The position numbers were made by a program, and so were the translations under genes. Positions 15,499 through 21,333 of a stretch of 32,142 bases of DNA are shown here, piece after piece; within the stretch, counting starts at the first letter, position 1, and every line of letters begins with the position of its first letter. The stretch comes from Oscillospiraceae bacterium (lineage in GTDB: Bacteria; Bacillota; Clostridia; Oscillospirales; Oscillospiraceae), in assembly GCA_015068455.1 (NCBI GenBank), contig SVKO01000011.1, positions 1 through 32,142 of the forward strand, given 5' to 3'. The notes beneath the pieces were generated by a model, which searched no databases, was not told the DNA's origin, and worked only from the letters and a program-made list of their open reading frames with translations.

Positions 15499-16569
15499 TC
15501 ACTGCTGCAGGCTCTGTGCGACCTCGCGCACGATGGCCTCCATCTCGTCCCATTTGTCTTCCATATCCGCCACCAGGCGCAGCTGCGTCCTGGCACGCAC
15601 CAGGTTGTGCTCCGGGTAGGCCGTTTTGAAGTACTGATCGCCCTCCAGGTAGTCCGTCAGGAAGCGGACGCCCAGCTCCAGGGTGATGATCCTGGCGCCC
15701 CAGGGCAGCATGCGGATCTCCGCCTCGGTCATGCTGGGGCAGGCGCGCATATAGCCCTCGGTGTAGGTGCGGTAGAGGTCCAGGTCGATGCCGACCTTGC
15801 CCAGATCCGGCTCGTCCTCGGCGGCGGTGGAAGCGCCGAAGCGGATGGAATCGCCGTAGTCATACAGGCTCAGGCCGGGCATAACGGTGTCCAGATCCAG
15901 GACGCACAGGGCCTTGCGGGTGTCGCTGTCGAGCAGGACGTTGTTGAGCTTGGTGTCGTTGTGGGTGACGCGCAGGGGCAGCTCGCCGGCTTCGCGCATG
16001 CGCTGCAGAAGCCCCGCCTCGCCCTTGCGGGCCATGATGAAGCCGATCTCCTGCTCCACGGATTTGGCGCGGTTGCACATATCCTGCTCCAGGGCGTCCT
16101 CAAACAGGACATAGCGGTTGACGGTGTTGTGGAACTCGGGGATGGTCTCATGGAGCTTCTCCGCCGGGAAGTCCCGCAGCATCTCCTGGAAATGACCGAA
16201 GGCGATGGCGCTCTCATAGAAGTCCTCGGGGGTCTCCGCCGCTTCCAGGCAGAAGCCGCCCACGAATTCATACACGCGCCAGTATTCGCCGCGGGAATCC
16301 TTGTGATAGAACTTGCCGCCGTCGGCGGGGATGAAGTGCAGGGCGCTGCGGGGATCGCTAACGCGCTTGCGCAAAAATTCCGACACCGCGCTGACGTTCT
16401 CCATCAGCGACTCGGGATCCTTGAACACATTCTTGTTGATGCGCTGCAGGATATACTCGTGTCCGGTGTCGGTCGTGATTTTATAGGTATAATTGATATG
16501 GCCGTGGCCGAAAACCTTGCATTCGACCGGCGTGCCTTCTACGTGAAAGTAGTTGATTGCCTTCTGCAT
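15499..16569 (-). CDS. nahK: N-acetylhexosamine 1-kinase-like phosphotransferase (NahK family)
   Basis: 356 aa from the ATG at 16569, which has GGAGGA 6 nt upstream. The length matches Bifidobacterium NahK (about 359 aa). The protein carries matching blocks from end to end: GHGHINYTYKITTD near the N terminus, LRVTHNDTKLNN with catalytic Asp205, LDLDTVMPG with metal Asp227, GDSIRFGASTAAEDE, and DYLEGDQYF plus PEHNLVRARTQ near the C terminus. NahK phosphorylates GlcNAc/GalNAc at C1 using ATP and an APH-like fold. It is first in the operon. The partner phosphorylase and uridylyltransferase of the lacto-N-biose pathway are not here, so the pathway is incomplete locally. Family placement is strong; exact sugar is inference. 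Confidence 0.85.
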   Translation of the reverse strand: MQKAINYFHVEGTPVECKVFGHGHINYTYKITTDTGHEYILQRINKNVFKDPESLMENVSAVSEFLRKRVSDPRSALHFIPADGGKFYHKDSRGEYWRVYEFVGGFCLEAAETPEDFYESAIAFGHFQEMLRDFPAEKLHETIPEFHNTVNRYVLFEDALEQDMCNRAKSVEQEIGFIMARKGEAGLLQRMREAGELPLRVTHNDTKLNNVLLDSDTRKALCVLDLDTVMPGLSLYDYGDSIRFGASTAAEDEPDLGKVGIDLDLYRTYTEGYMRACPSMTEAEIRMLPWGARIITLELGVRFLTDYLEGDQYFKTAYPEHNLVRARTQLRLVADMEDKWDEMEAIVREVAQSLQQ

Positions 16570-16623
16570 ACTGTTCCTCCAAAGGGGCAAAGGCCCCTGT
16601 TTTTTTGATAAATACACTGTGAT

Positions 16624-16652
16624 ATTCTATCATTTTCCGCGGGAAAATTCAA
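16624..16652 (-). promoter_or_regulatory. Promoter of the nahK operon with palindromic operator in the spacer
   Basis: On the minus strand TTGAAT (16647-16652), 17-bp spacer, TAGAAT (16624-16629). The spacer is almost filled by the palindrome ATTTTCC-GCG-GGAAAAT (16632-16648 on the plus strand), so a bound repressor would occlude RNA polymerase. A small GGGGC/GCCCC hairpin follows in the leader near 16582-16595. Confidence 0.65.
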
Positions 16653-16674
16653 CAAAAAAATGCGCTGAAACGCA

Positions 16675-16703
16675 GAAAAAACGGCGCGCTTGCGCGCGCC
16701 GTC
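16675..16703 (-). terminator. Terminator of the XRE regulator gene
   Basis: On the minus strand ACGGCGCGC and GCGCGCCGT pair around a short loop and are followed by six T residues. Confidence 0.85.
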
Positions 16704-16717
16704 AAGAAGGATCCGAA

Positions 16718-16945
16718 TCAGCGTTTTTTCACCGGATAGGGTGTCCTGATCTCCGTTCTTCCCAGCAGGTAATCCACGCTGACGCCGTAGTAATCGGCGA
16801 GTCTGTCCAGCACGGAGAGGGGCACGTTCAGCTTTCCCCGCTCATAGTCGGAATAGGTCGTCTGATGGACCTGCAGAAGCTCGGCCAGAGTTGCCTGCGC
16901 CAGATCGTGATCCTCCCGCAGAGCCCGCAGTTTCAGTTCAATCAT
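16718..16945 (-). CDS. XRE-family HTH regulator
   Basis: 75 aa consisting almost wholly of one Cro/CI helix-turn-helix (residues ~4-58). The recognition region is QATLAELLQVHQTTYSDYERGK and the end of the domain LADYYGVSVDYLLGR. There is no ligand or oligomerisation domain. Its start codon lies inside the left arm of an 11-bp inverted repeat, which suggests autorepression. It is divergent from a 57-aa gene, as in phage or toxin-antitoxin switches, but the partner does not look like a known toxin. Confidence 0.88.
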   Translation of the reverse strand: MIELKLRALREDHDLAQATLAELLQVHQTTYSDYERGKLNVPLSVLDRLADYYGVSVDYLLGRTEIRTPYPVKKR

Positions 16946-16976
16946 AAAGTATCACCCTTAGATAAGATACTTTATG
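16943..16976. promoter_or_regulatory. Inverted repeat over the XRE start codon, candidate operator
   Basis: CATAAAGTATC (16943-16953) and GATACTTTATG (16966-16976) are perfect 11-bp arms, 12 bp apart. The left arm includes the XRE start codon. Confidence 0.6.
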
Positions 16977-16992
16977 GCATATTCCCATATTG

Positions 16993-17019
16993 CATTTTAA
17001 GGGAATATCCCTTAAAATG
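16993..17019. promoter_or_regulatory. Second palindrome before the small divergent gene
   Basis: CATTTTAAGGGA (16993-17004) and TCCCTTAAAATG (17008-17019) are perfect 12-bp arms with a 3-bp centre. GGGAATAT inside it can instead pair with ATATTCCC at 16979-16986, so two alternative structures compete. It ends 7 nt before the GGAGG of the small gene. Confidence 0.55.
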
Positions 17020-17035
17020 TGATGCAGGAGGTGAA

Positions 17036-17209
17036 ATGTTGATGGATTATCAAAAGCTATACTGTTTGCTGTTCAATGCGATCACCAATGCATTGGAGCA
17101 AATTGATCTTGGAAAGCCGGAAACAGCGCGTATCATTTTAATGAACGCGCAGCAGAAATCGGAAGAAGTATATATCATTTCAGATGAAGTAAATGAAAAG
17201 CTCCCCTAA
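17036..17209 (+). CDS. Small hypothetical protein divergent from the XRE regulator
   Basis: 57 aa from the ATG at 17036, or 55 aa from the ATG at 17042. The GGAGG at 17027-17031 is 4 and 10 nt away respectively, so the start is ambiguous. The peptide (MDYQKLYCLLFNAITNALEQ...) is predicted to be two amphipathic helices with a Glu/Gln-rich second helix ending QQKSEEVYI. Short proteins of this pattern are frequent in Clostridial accessory DNA and lack a known function. The stop codon lies in the loop of a terminator. Pairing with an XRE gene suggests a regulated two-gene switch, by inference. Confidence 0.7.
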   Translation: MLMDYQKLYCLLFNAITNALEQIDLGKPETARIILMNAQQKSEEVYIISDEVNEKLP

Positions 17210-17220
17210 GGGGAGCTTTT
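17196..17220. terminator. Terminator overlapping the small gene stop
   Basis: AAAAGCTCCCC (17196-17206) and GGGGAGCTTTT (17210-17220) form an 11-bp stem with the stop codon TAA as loop. It can serve the converging anti-sigma-like gene too. Confidence 0.85.
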
Positions 17221-17261
17221 CATAATAAGCGTATACTTGTTTTGGAAATCGCTCCGAAGCT

Positions 17262-18092
17262 TTATCCCTTGGCGCCGCCGAAGGTCAGGCAGCTCCAGTC
17301 GGAGTCGGGGTCCCAGTTCTGGGAGACGATGTCGGTGTCCACCAGCTCCAGGTTTTCGGCAATCTTCTCCAGGGTTTCGAACGAGCCCCGGGAGCTCAGG
17401 GAGATGGCGCAGCCGCGCCCGGCGTCGTAGAGCACCAGACTTCTGCCGACAGCCCCGTCCACTTCCGTTTCAATATAGAGCGCCTCCATGCCGGCAAGCT
17501 CGCCCTCCCGGATGAGGTTGGTCTTGCCGTCCACCAGGAATTCCCGGCCCTGGATGTTCGCGCCGGAGATGGCGTCGATGGTCAGGGGGCACTCGGAATT
17601 ATCCCCTTCGGTGTAGTCGCATTCCAGATGGGTCAGGCTTCCGTCCAGGGTTTCCTGATCCAGGGATGTGGCGGGGGTTTCCATGCCGAGCATCTTGCAG
17701 TCCTCCAGATAATTCGTCAGATTCGAGGTAAACAGGTTCGTCACGCCCTCGGGCATCCAGCCGGTGCGGAAAGCCACCACGTTGCCGGGCTGAACTTCTG
17801 AGAATTCCACCACGTTCTCCACATTGGGATACTCCAGCGTTTCATCTCCATAGGTATAGGCGGGCTTTTCCACCTGCCGCACGCTGATGGCCCGGGTGAT
17901 GGCGTAGGCGCCGATCGACAGCGCCGCCAGGGCGGCCGCGGCGGCCAGCACAGAGGCCAGGCGGCGGGTGCCGCGGCGGGCGGGACGGTCCGCCTCCACC
18001 TTGGCCAGCGTACGGGTCACGACATTGCGGGCCTGCGGCTCGCGGGTATCCTGCTCGGCGTCGGAGCAGAGGGAATGAATATCAATTTTCAA
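17262..18092 (-). CDS. Probable membrane-anchored anti-sigma factor partner of the ECF sigma
   Basis: 276 aa. A ~40-residue cytosolic N terminus rich in charged residues leads to one membrane helix (LASVLAAAAALAALSIGAYAI, shown in part, about residues 46-66). An external domain of about 200 residues follows, ending in a Cys/Trp-containing tail. No HxxxCxxC zinc anti-sigma motif is visible. The role is inferred from topology and position: its start overlaps the ECF sigma stop by 11 nt, so the two are made together. The external part may sense an envelope signal. The family of that domain is not recognised; DUF4367-like is a possibility. Confidence 0.7.
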   Translation of the reverse strand: MKIDIHSLCSDAEQDTREPQARNVVTRTLAKVEADRPARRGTRRLASVLAAAAALAALSIGAYAITRAISVRQVEKPAYTYGDETLEYPNVENVVEFSEVQPGNVVAFRTGWMPEGVTNLFTSNLTNYLEDCKMLGMETPATSLDQETLDGSLTHLECDYTEGDNSECPLTIDAISGANIQGREFLVDGKTNLIREGELAGMEALYIETEVDGAVGRSLVLYDAGRGCAISLSSRGSFETLEKIAENLELVDTDIVSQNWDPDSDWSCLTFGGAKG

Positions 18093-18633
18093 GGGAAATA
18101 CCTCCTTCGGTCAACACGTCTTTCAGCTTCTGTCTGCCGCGGCTAAGGCGGCTTTTGACGGTGGACGGATTCATGTTCAGCGTCCGGGATATTTCATCGA
18201 CGGTATAATCCTGATAGTAGTACCGCCGGAAGATTTCCCGGCTCTCGGGGTCCAGGGCGTCCAGTGCCCGGCGCAGCAGCTCCCGCCGCAGCACTGAATC
18301 CGCCAGTGTTTCCGCGTCGGACTGCGAAAGATTCAGGCAGTCCTCCGCGCTCACGGTCTTCAGTCGCTGCCGCCGCAGATAATCCCTGGCCGCGTTCTCC
18401 GCGACCTTGGACAGCCAGCCCCGCAGATGATCGCTTCGCATCCGTTTCCGATGCCGCCACAGGGAGAAGAACACGTCCGAGGCCAGCTCCTCCAGATCCT
18501 CCGGCGCATGGAAAAACCCGAGTCTGCGGGAGAGCACGGAGAATACATAGGGCGAGTAGCCGTCGATGATCTCCTCCAACGCCCCGGTTTCGTTGTTCCG
18601 GAGCCGCTGCAGCAGGATTGCTTCTTCAGTCAT
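18082..18633 (-). CDS. ECF-type RNA polymerase sigma factor
   Basis: 183 aa from the ATG at 18633, where AAAGGAA lies about 9 nt upstream; in-frame ATGs further up lack a ribosome site. Region 2 spans residues ~20-90 with PEDLEELASDVFFSLWRHR and LRGWLSKVAENAARDYLRR. Region 4 spans ~125-178 with LDALDPESREIFRRYYY and YTVDEISRTLNMNPSTVKSR. No region 3 is present, as expected for ECF factors. It probably directs transcription of an envelope or stress regulon and is held by the overlapping membrane gene downstream. Its own promoter could not be picked with confidence. Confidence 0.9.
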   Translation of the reverse strand: MTEEAILLQRLRNNETGALEEIIDGYSPYVFSVLSRRLGFFHAPEDLEELASDVFFSLWRHRKRMRSDHLRGWLSKVAENAARDYLRRQRLKTVSAEDCLNLSQSDAETLADSVLRRELLRRALDALDPESREIFRRYYYQDYTVDEISRTLNMNPSTVKSRLSRGRQKLKDVLTEGGISLEN

Positions 18634-18730
18634 CGCGTGGTTCCTTTCGTTCAATCTTGAGATCTCGCCTATTAAGACGCGGGAAACGGACGTTTGGACG
18701 CATGGGGAGAAAAAATCCATTTTCCGTATC

Positions 18731-18753
18731 AAAGAAAAAGACGCCCGAAGGCG
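18731..18753 (-). terminator. Terminator after the first paralogous unknown gene
   Basis: On the minus strand a CGCC-TTCG-GGCG tetraloop hairpin is followed by TCTTTTTCTTT, 37 nt after the stop at 18791. Confidence 0.7.
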
Positions 18754-18790
18754 AATTTTTCATAAGACCGGAGCGATATTCCGGTTTGGT

Positions 18791-19345
18791 TCAATATTGC
18801 CGTTCCGGTTCGTCTGATACATCGTTCCAATAATATCGGGCATCCCGGCAATCGATCTCGAAACGAAACTCATGATACCGGCGCGTCGTTTCATAAAGGA
18901 CGCCCTCATACAGGTAACCCATTTCATAGTGTTTGTATTTGTCGTAAAATTCCAGCTTCCATTTTCTACTGTTGATTTTTTCCGTCAGTCTCGCAAGCGT
19001 TGGCTTTTTACGAACAGTGAACAAAGGCAAGCTGCGCCGAAACAGCCGATAGGGTCGAAGCCAGTAATCGTGAAAAACCTCCATGCGAACCATATCGTCC
19101 GGTTGAAACAATTCGTCAGGTTCAAAAAAGAGCGTAAAGACCAATAACCCGGCCTTCGTCGGAAGCGGCGTATCATAAGGATTGTGCGGATCGTTCGGCA
19201 GCAGGCGGAACCCTTCCGGGAAAAACAGGCGCAGTTCCCGTCCGGCAATCTCTATTCTCGTCGCAATGCAGTCATGCAGGATCGGGACATATTCGTCATT
19301 TTCCGAGGCGGTGAAGCGCCAACCGTCAGTCGTCAGTTGATCCAT
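18791..19345 (-). CDS. Hypothetical protein, paralogue of the gene at 19639-20163
   Basis: 184 aa, no signal peptide or membrane helix; charged and rich in aromatic residues. The N-terminal half shares a clear pattern with the 19639-20163 product: W-F-x(4)-E, YVPILHDCIAT, then an REL-x-LFFPEGF segment, NDPHNPYDTPL, and later KLEFYDKY. The C-terminal EIDCRDARYYWNDV also matches MDCRKIRFYWNEV of the paralogue. I do not recognise the family or a catalytic motif. The conserved His-Asp-Cys triplet (LHDCIAT) is notable but its role is unknown. It has its own terminator. Confidence 0.72.
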   Translation of the reverse strand: MDQLTTDGWRFTASENDEYVPILHDCIATRIEIAGRELRLFFPEGFRLLPNDPHNPYDTPLPTKAGLLVFTLFFEPDELFQPDDMVRMEVFHDYWLRPYRLFRRSLPLFTVRKKPTLARLTEKINSRKWKLEFYDKYKHYEMGYLYEGVLYETTRRYHEFRFEIDCRDARYYWNDVSDEPERQY

Positions 19346-19449
19346 GGACTCATCCCCTTTTCATGGGATTTTATCATACGACAAAATGGTTTTCAATGCT
19401 TTTTCTTCGGAAATAGAGCGGTCCGGCCTGTATACTGGCGCTTCGCACC

Positions 19450-19582
19450 GTGACCCGCGGGAGATTCGTCTGCATTTTTGCCTGCGGCAAAAATTAAGGT
19501 TGCGCCGGCTGACATGCCGGCGCCCGACATGCCCCCGGCATGTCGGAACTGATCTTTCGAATCTCCTAACCCGCGGGTCACC
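19450..19582. repeat. Inverted-repeat element with tRNA-Lys 3'-end termini
   Basis: The left end GTGACCCGCGGGAGATTCG (19450-19468) is identical to 19 nt at 20671-20689, the 3' end of the tRNA-Lys gene. The right end is the inverse copy, CGAATCTCC then TAAC then CCGCGGGTCACC (19558-19582), and is followed by CAAAA context as at the real tRNA. The ~90-bp core has three stem-loops: TTGCCTGCGGCAA, GCCGGC/GCCGGC, and CGACATGCC/GGCATGTCG. No ORF of note. It lies in the gap (19346-19638) between two paralogous genes. It could be a small non-autonomous element, a recombination scar, or remnants of inverted tRNA genes. Confidence 0.65.
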
Positions 19583-19609
19583 AAAAAGAAAGCTCCCCAG
19601 AGGGGGAGC
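19583..19609 (-). terminator. Terminator after the second paralogous unknown gene
   Basis: On the minus strand GCTCCCC and GGGGAGC pair around a short loop and are followed by TTTCTTTTT. It abuts the tRNA-like right end of the inverted-repeat element. Confidence 0.8.
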
Positions 19610-19638
19610 GCTGGAAGATGTGTGTATAAAGCTTCCTG

Positions 19639-20163
19639 TTACCAGACTCGATCCTCTAAAACCTCATTCCAGTAGAAACGTATTTTTCGGCAATCCATAT
19701 TCAAGTAGCATTGCCGGAAGTCTTTTCCCGTTCGGAAGTAGCACAATATGACATACCCTCTGTTATAGCAGGGATATTTCTCCACAAATTCCAAAGACCA
19801 ACGCCCTTGATTGACTTTCTCGATCAAGGAATCGATCTTCGGGAAGCTGACTGTCGTAAGGCCCATGCCGCGGAAAATGTGATGAAAATGAAACAACTCT
19901 GCCCGGATCGCGTTCTGTACACCTGTTTCCGCTTTGGGAAAGCCCATGGACACCACCACCATCGAAGAACCGGTGCGGTGGAGCGTGTCGCCGAAGGGGT
20001 TCCGGGGATCGTTGGCGAGGATCCAAAAACCGTCCGGAAAAAACAGGGAGAGCTCGCTGCCGTCCTGCCGGATCTCTGTGGCAATGCAATCGTGCAAATA
20101 TGGGATGAAGTCCTCACCGGTCTCGGAACAAAAAGCCCAATCACGGTCAAAATTGTTCGTCAT
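19639..20163 (-). CDS. Hypothetical protein, paralogue of the gene at 18791-19345
   Basis: 174 aa with no signal peptide or membrane helix. It aligns by eye with its neighbour: DWAFCSETGEDFIPYLHDC, IATEI, ELSLFFPDGFWILANDPRNP, then a variable middle, WSLEFVEKYPCYNRGY and MDCRKIRFYWNEV. The start overlaps the stop of the upstream four-helix gene by 4 nt (ATGA), so the two are translated together. Function unknown. Duplication of this gene with a tRNA-like repeat element between the copies is unusual. Confidence 0.74.
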   Translation of the reverse strand: MTNNFDRDWAFCSETGEDFIPYLHDCIATEIRQDGSELSLFFPDGFWILANDPRNPFGDTLHRTGSSMVVVSMGFPKAETGVQNAIRAELFHFHHIFRGMGLTTVSFPKIDSLIEKVNQGRWSLEFVEKYPCYNRGYVILCYFRTGKDFRQCYLNMDCRKIRFYWNEVLEDRVW

Positions 20164-20522
20164 CGGTCTCCGTTCTCCTTCGCTGTATTGATGGAGGCGA
20201 TCAAAATACGTTTGATTTCAAGGCAGTCCTGCAGCAGCGATTGACCTTCCGCTTCCGATAGGTATTCCGACATGACCAGCAGGCGAATCCAGTATTCCGT
20301 CTCGGCGGTTTCTTTCAGAGAAATGTGGAGCTTGGCAAGAAAATCCGCTCTGCTGCTGCCATAGATCGCCTCGTTTGCATTTGCACCGATGGATGTCGCG
20401 CTGCGGATGATTTGCTTGGAAATAATTGTCTCGTGCTTTTCTTTGCAAAGATACTGATTCAGCTTGATGATCCGAGCAGCAAAGTGGATCGTTTTGTCCA
20501 GTAATACGCTGTCTTTTGCCAT
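20160..20522 (-). CDS. Four-helix bundle protein (S23/IVP family)
   Basis: 120 aa, entirely helical. The family pattern is clear: SVLLDKTIHFAARIIKLNQY, then IISKQIIRSATSIGANANEA, then FLAKLHISLKETAETEYWIR and the last helix LEIKRILIASINTAK. Members are encoded in intervening sequences of 23S rRNA genes, and related small helical proteins act as accessory factors of diversity-generating retroelements. Here no rRNA or reverse transcriptase is in view. It is the first gene of a two-gene unit with the 174-aa unknown protein (4-nt overlap). Molecular role not established. Confidence 0.85.
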   Translation of the reverse strand: MAKDSVLLDKTIHFAARIIKLNQYLCKEKHETIISKQIIRSATSIGANANEAIYGSSRADFLAKLHISLKETAETEYWIRLLVMSEYLSEAEGQSLLQDCLEIKRILIASINTAKENGDR

Positions 20523-20540
20523 GTCGGAAGCTCCTCTTCA

Positions 20541-20670
20541 GATAATAAATAAGAGATAATAGAGAATAGATAATAGAACAAAAGCGCCGCTTTACAAGCT
20601 CTCGCTATCTATTCATTATTATCTATTATCCATTATCTCTTATCTTAGCCGCCGTCAGGCGGCGCTTTTG
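20541..20670. repeat. AT-rich interleaved inverted repeats with a terminal hairpin
   Basis: Two pairs of inverted arms interleave. An AT-rich TATTATC-type arm (20541-20576) matches, inverted and imperfectly, 20615-20646. CAAAAGCGCCGC (20579-20590) is the exact complement of GCGGCGCTTTTG (20659-20670). A local hairpin GCCGCC-GTCA-GGCGGC then CGCTTTT (20648-20669) is a plus-strand terminator-like element right at the tRNA-Lys 3' end. It separates the four-helix gene from the tRNA operon. No ORF. Confidence 0.6.
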
Positions 20671-20744
20671 GTGACCCGCGGGAGATTCGAACTCCCGACC
20701 CACTGCTTAAAAGGCAGTTGCTCTACCGACTGAGCTAGCGGGTC
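20669..20744 (-). tRNA. tRNA-Lys (anticodon TTT)
   Basis: Acceptor GACCCGC (20738-20744) pairs with GCGGGTC, discriminator A, CCA encoded at 20669-20671. The anticodon loop CTTTTAA gives TTT. It is the last gene of the five-tRNA operon; its 3' end is copied at 19450 and 19558. Confidence 0.96.
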
Positions 20745-20747
20745 ATA

Positions 20748-20822
20748 TGGCAGGGATGGCAGGATTCGAACCTACGCATGCAGGAGTCAAAGTCCTGTGC
20801 CTTACCGCTTGGCGACATCCCC
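20748..20822 (-). tRNA. tRNA-Gln (anticodon TTG)
   Basis: Anticodon stem CAGGA/TCCTG with loop CTTTGAC. Acceptor GGGGATG pairs with CATCCCT (one G-U at position 1-72), discriminator G, encoded CCA. Three nt separate it from tRNA-Lys. Confidence 0.95.
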
Positions 20823-20873
20823 ATGTGGTAATCCCTGAGTAAAATGATCCGGATAGAAAAAAAGAAATTGGAA

Positions 20874-20951
20874 TGGGGTGGGTGAAGGGATTCGAACCCT
20901 CGACCTTCAGAGCCACAATCTGACGCGCTAACCAACTGCGCCACACCCACC
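20874..20951 (-). tRNA. tRNA-His (anticodon GTG)
   Basis: Loop TTGTGGC in a CAGA/TCTG stem gives GTG. The extra 5' G at position -1 (20951) opposite discriminator C is the histidine identity pair. Acceptor GTGGGTG/CACCCAC, CCA encoded. Confidence 0.96.
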
Positions 20952-20996
20952 ATATCACAATTTCCCGCGCCGAATAACGACGTTCCCCGAAGGGGT

Positions 20997-21073
<77 letters not shown>

Positions 21074-21102
21074 ATGCAGTGGAAAGCGAGACGTACCGCT
21101 TT

Positions 21103-21177
21103 TGGAGCGAGTGATGGGAATCGAACCCACGCCCACAGCTTGGAAGGCTGTTGTACTAGCCGTTATACTACACCCGC
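21103..21177 (-). tRNA. tRNA-Gly (anticodon TCC)
   Basis: Acceptor GCGGGTG with CACTCGC (one G-U), anticodon loop CTTCCAA, discriminator T, encoded CCA. First gene of the tRNA operon. Confidence 0.96.
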
Positions 21178-21205
21178 ACAAGGCCGTCGTTTTATCAGCC
21201 TTACG

Positions 21206-21234
21206 ATTTTATCACAGCCCCCCTGCCTTGTCAA
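21206..21234 (-). promoter_or_regulatory. Promoter of the five-tRNA operon
   Basis: On the minus strand consensus TTGACA (21229-21234), 17-bp spacer, TAAAAT (21206-21211), 29 bp before tRNA-Gly. It drives Gly-Arg-His-Gln-Lys. Confidence 0.8.
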
Positions 21235-21274
21235 GAATTATTTGCCTCATTTTGCCCGTCCGGTTCGGTATTGC

Positions 21275-21319
21275 TTGCGTTTTTTTGAAAATGTGCTATA
21301 ATACAAGAACATTTTGTAT
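21275..21319 (+). promoter_or_regulatory. Promoter and inverted repeat upstream of the G3E GTPase pair
   Basis: TTGCGT (21275-21280), 16-bp spacer, TATAAT (21297-21302). Overlapping the -10, ATACAA (21301-21306) and TTGTAT (21314-21319) form an inverted repeat that could be an operator. It does not match the Zur box consensus I know. Confidence 0.55.
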
Positions 21320-21333
21320 AGAAGGTGTTATCT

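Noticed and set aside
14039-15619. 526-codon plus-strand frame opposite the ROK-like gene
   Set aside because: Composition (Ala/Asp/His/Gly-rich) is that of an antisense frame, and it crosses two real gene boundaries.
19393-19584. 63-codon minus-strand frame over the tRNA-like element
   Set aside because: It runs through the inverted repeats and stem-loops, with no ribosome site.
20735-20953. Open frames across the tRNA-Gln/tRNA-His genes
   Set aside because: Translations of tRNA genes (FESLHPPH-type text) are artefacts.
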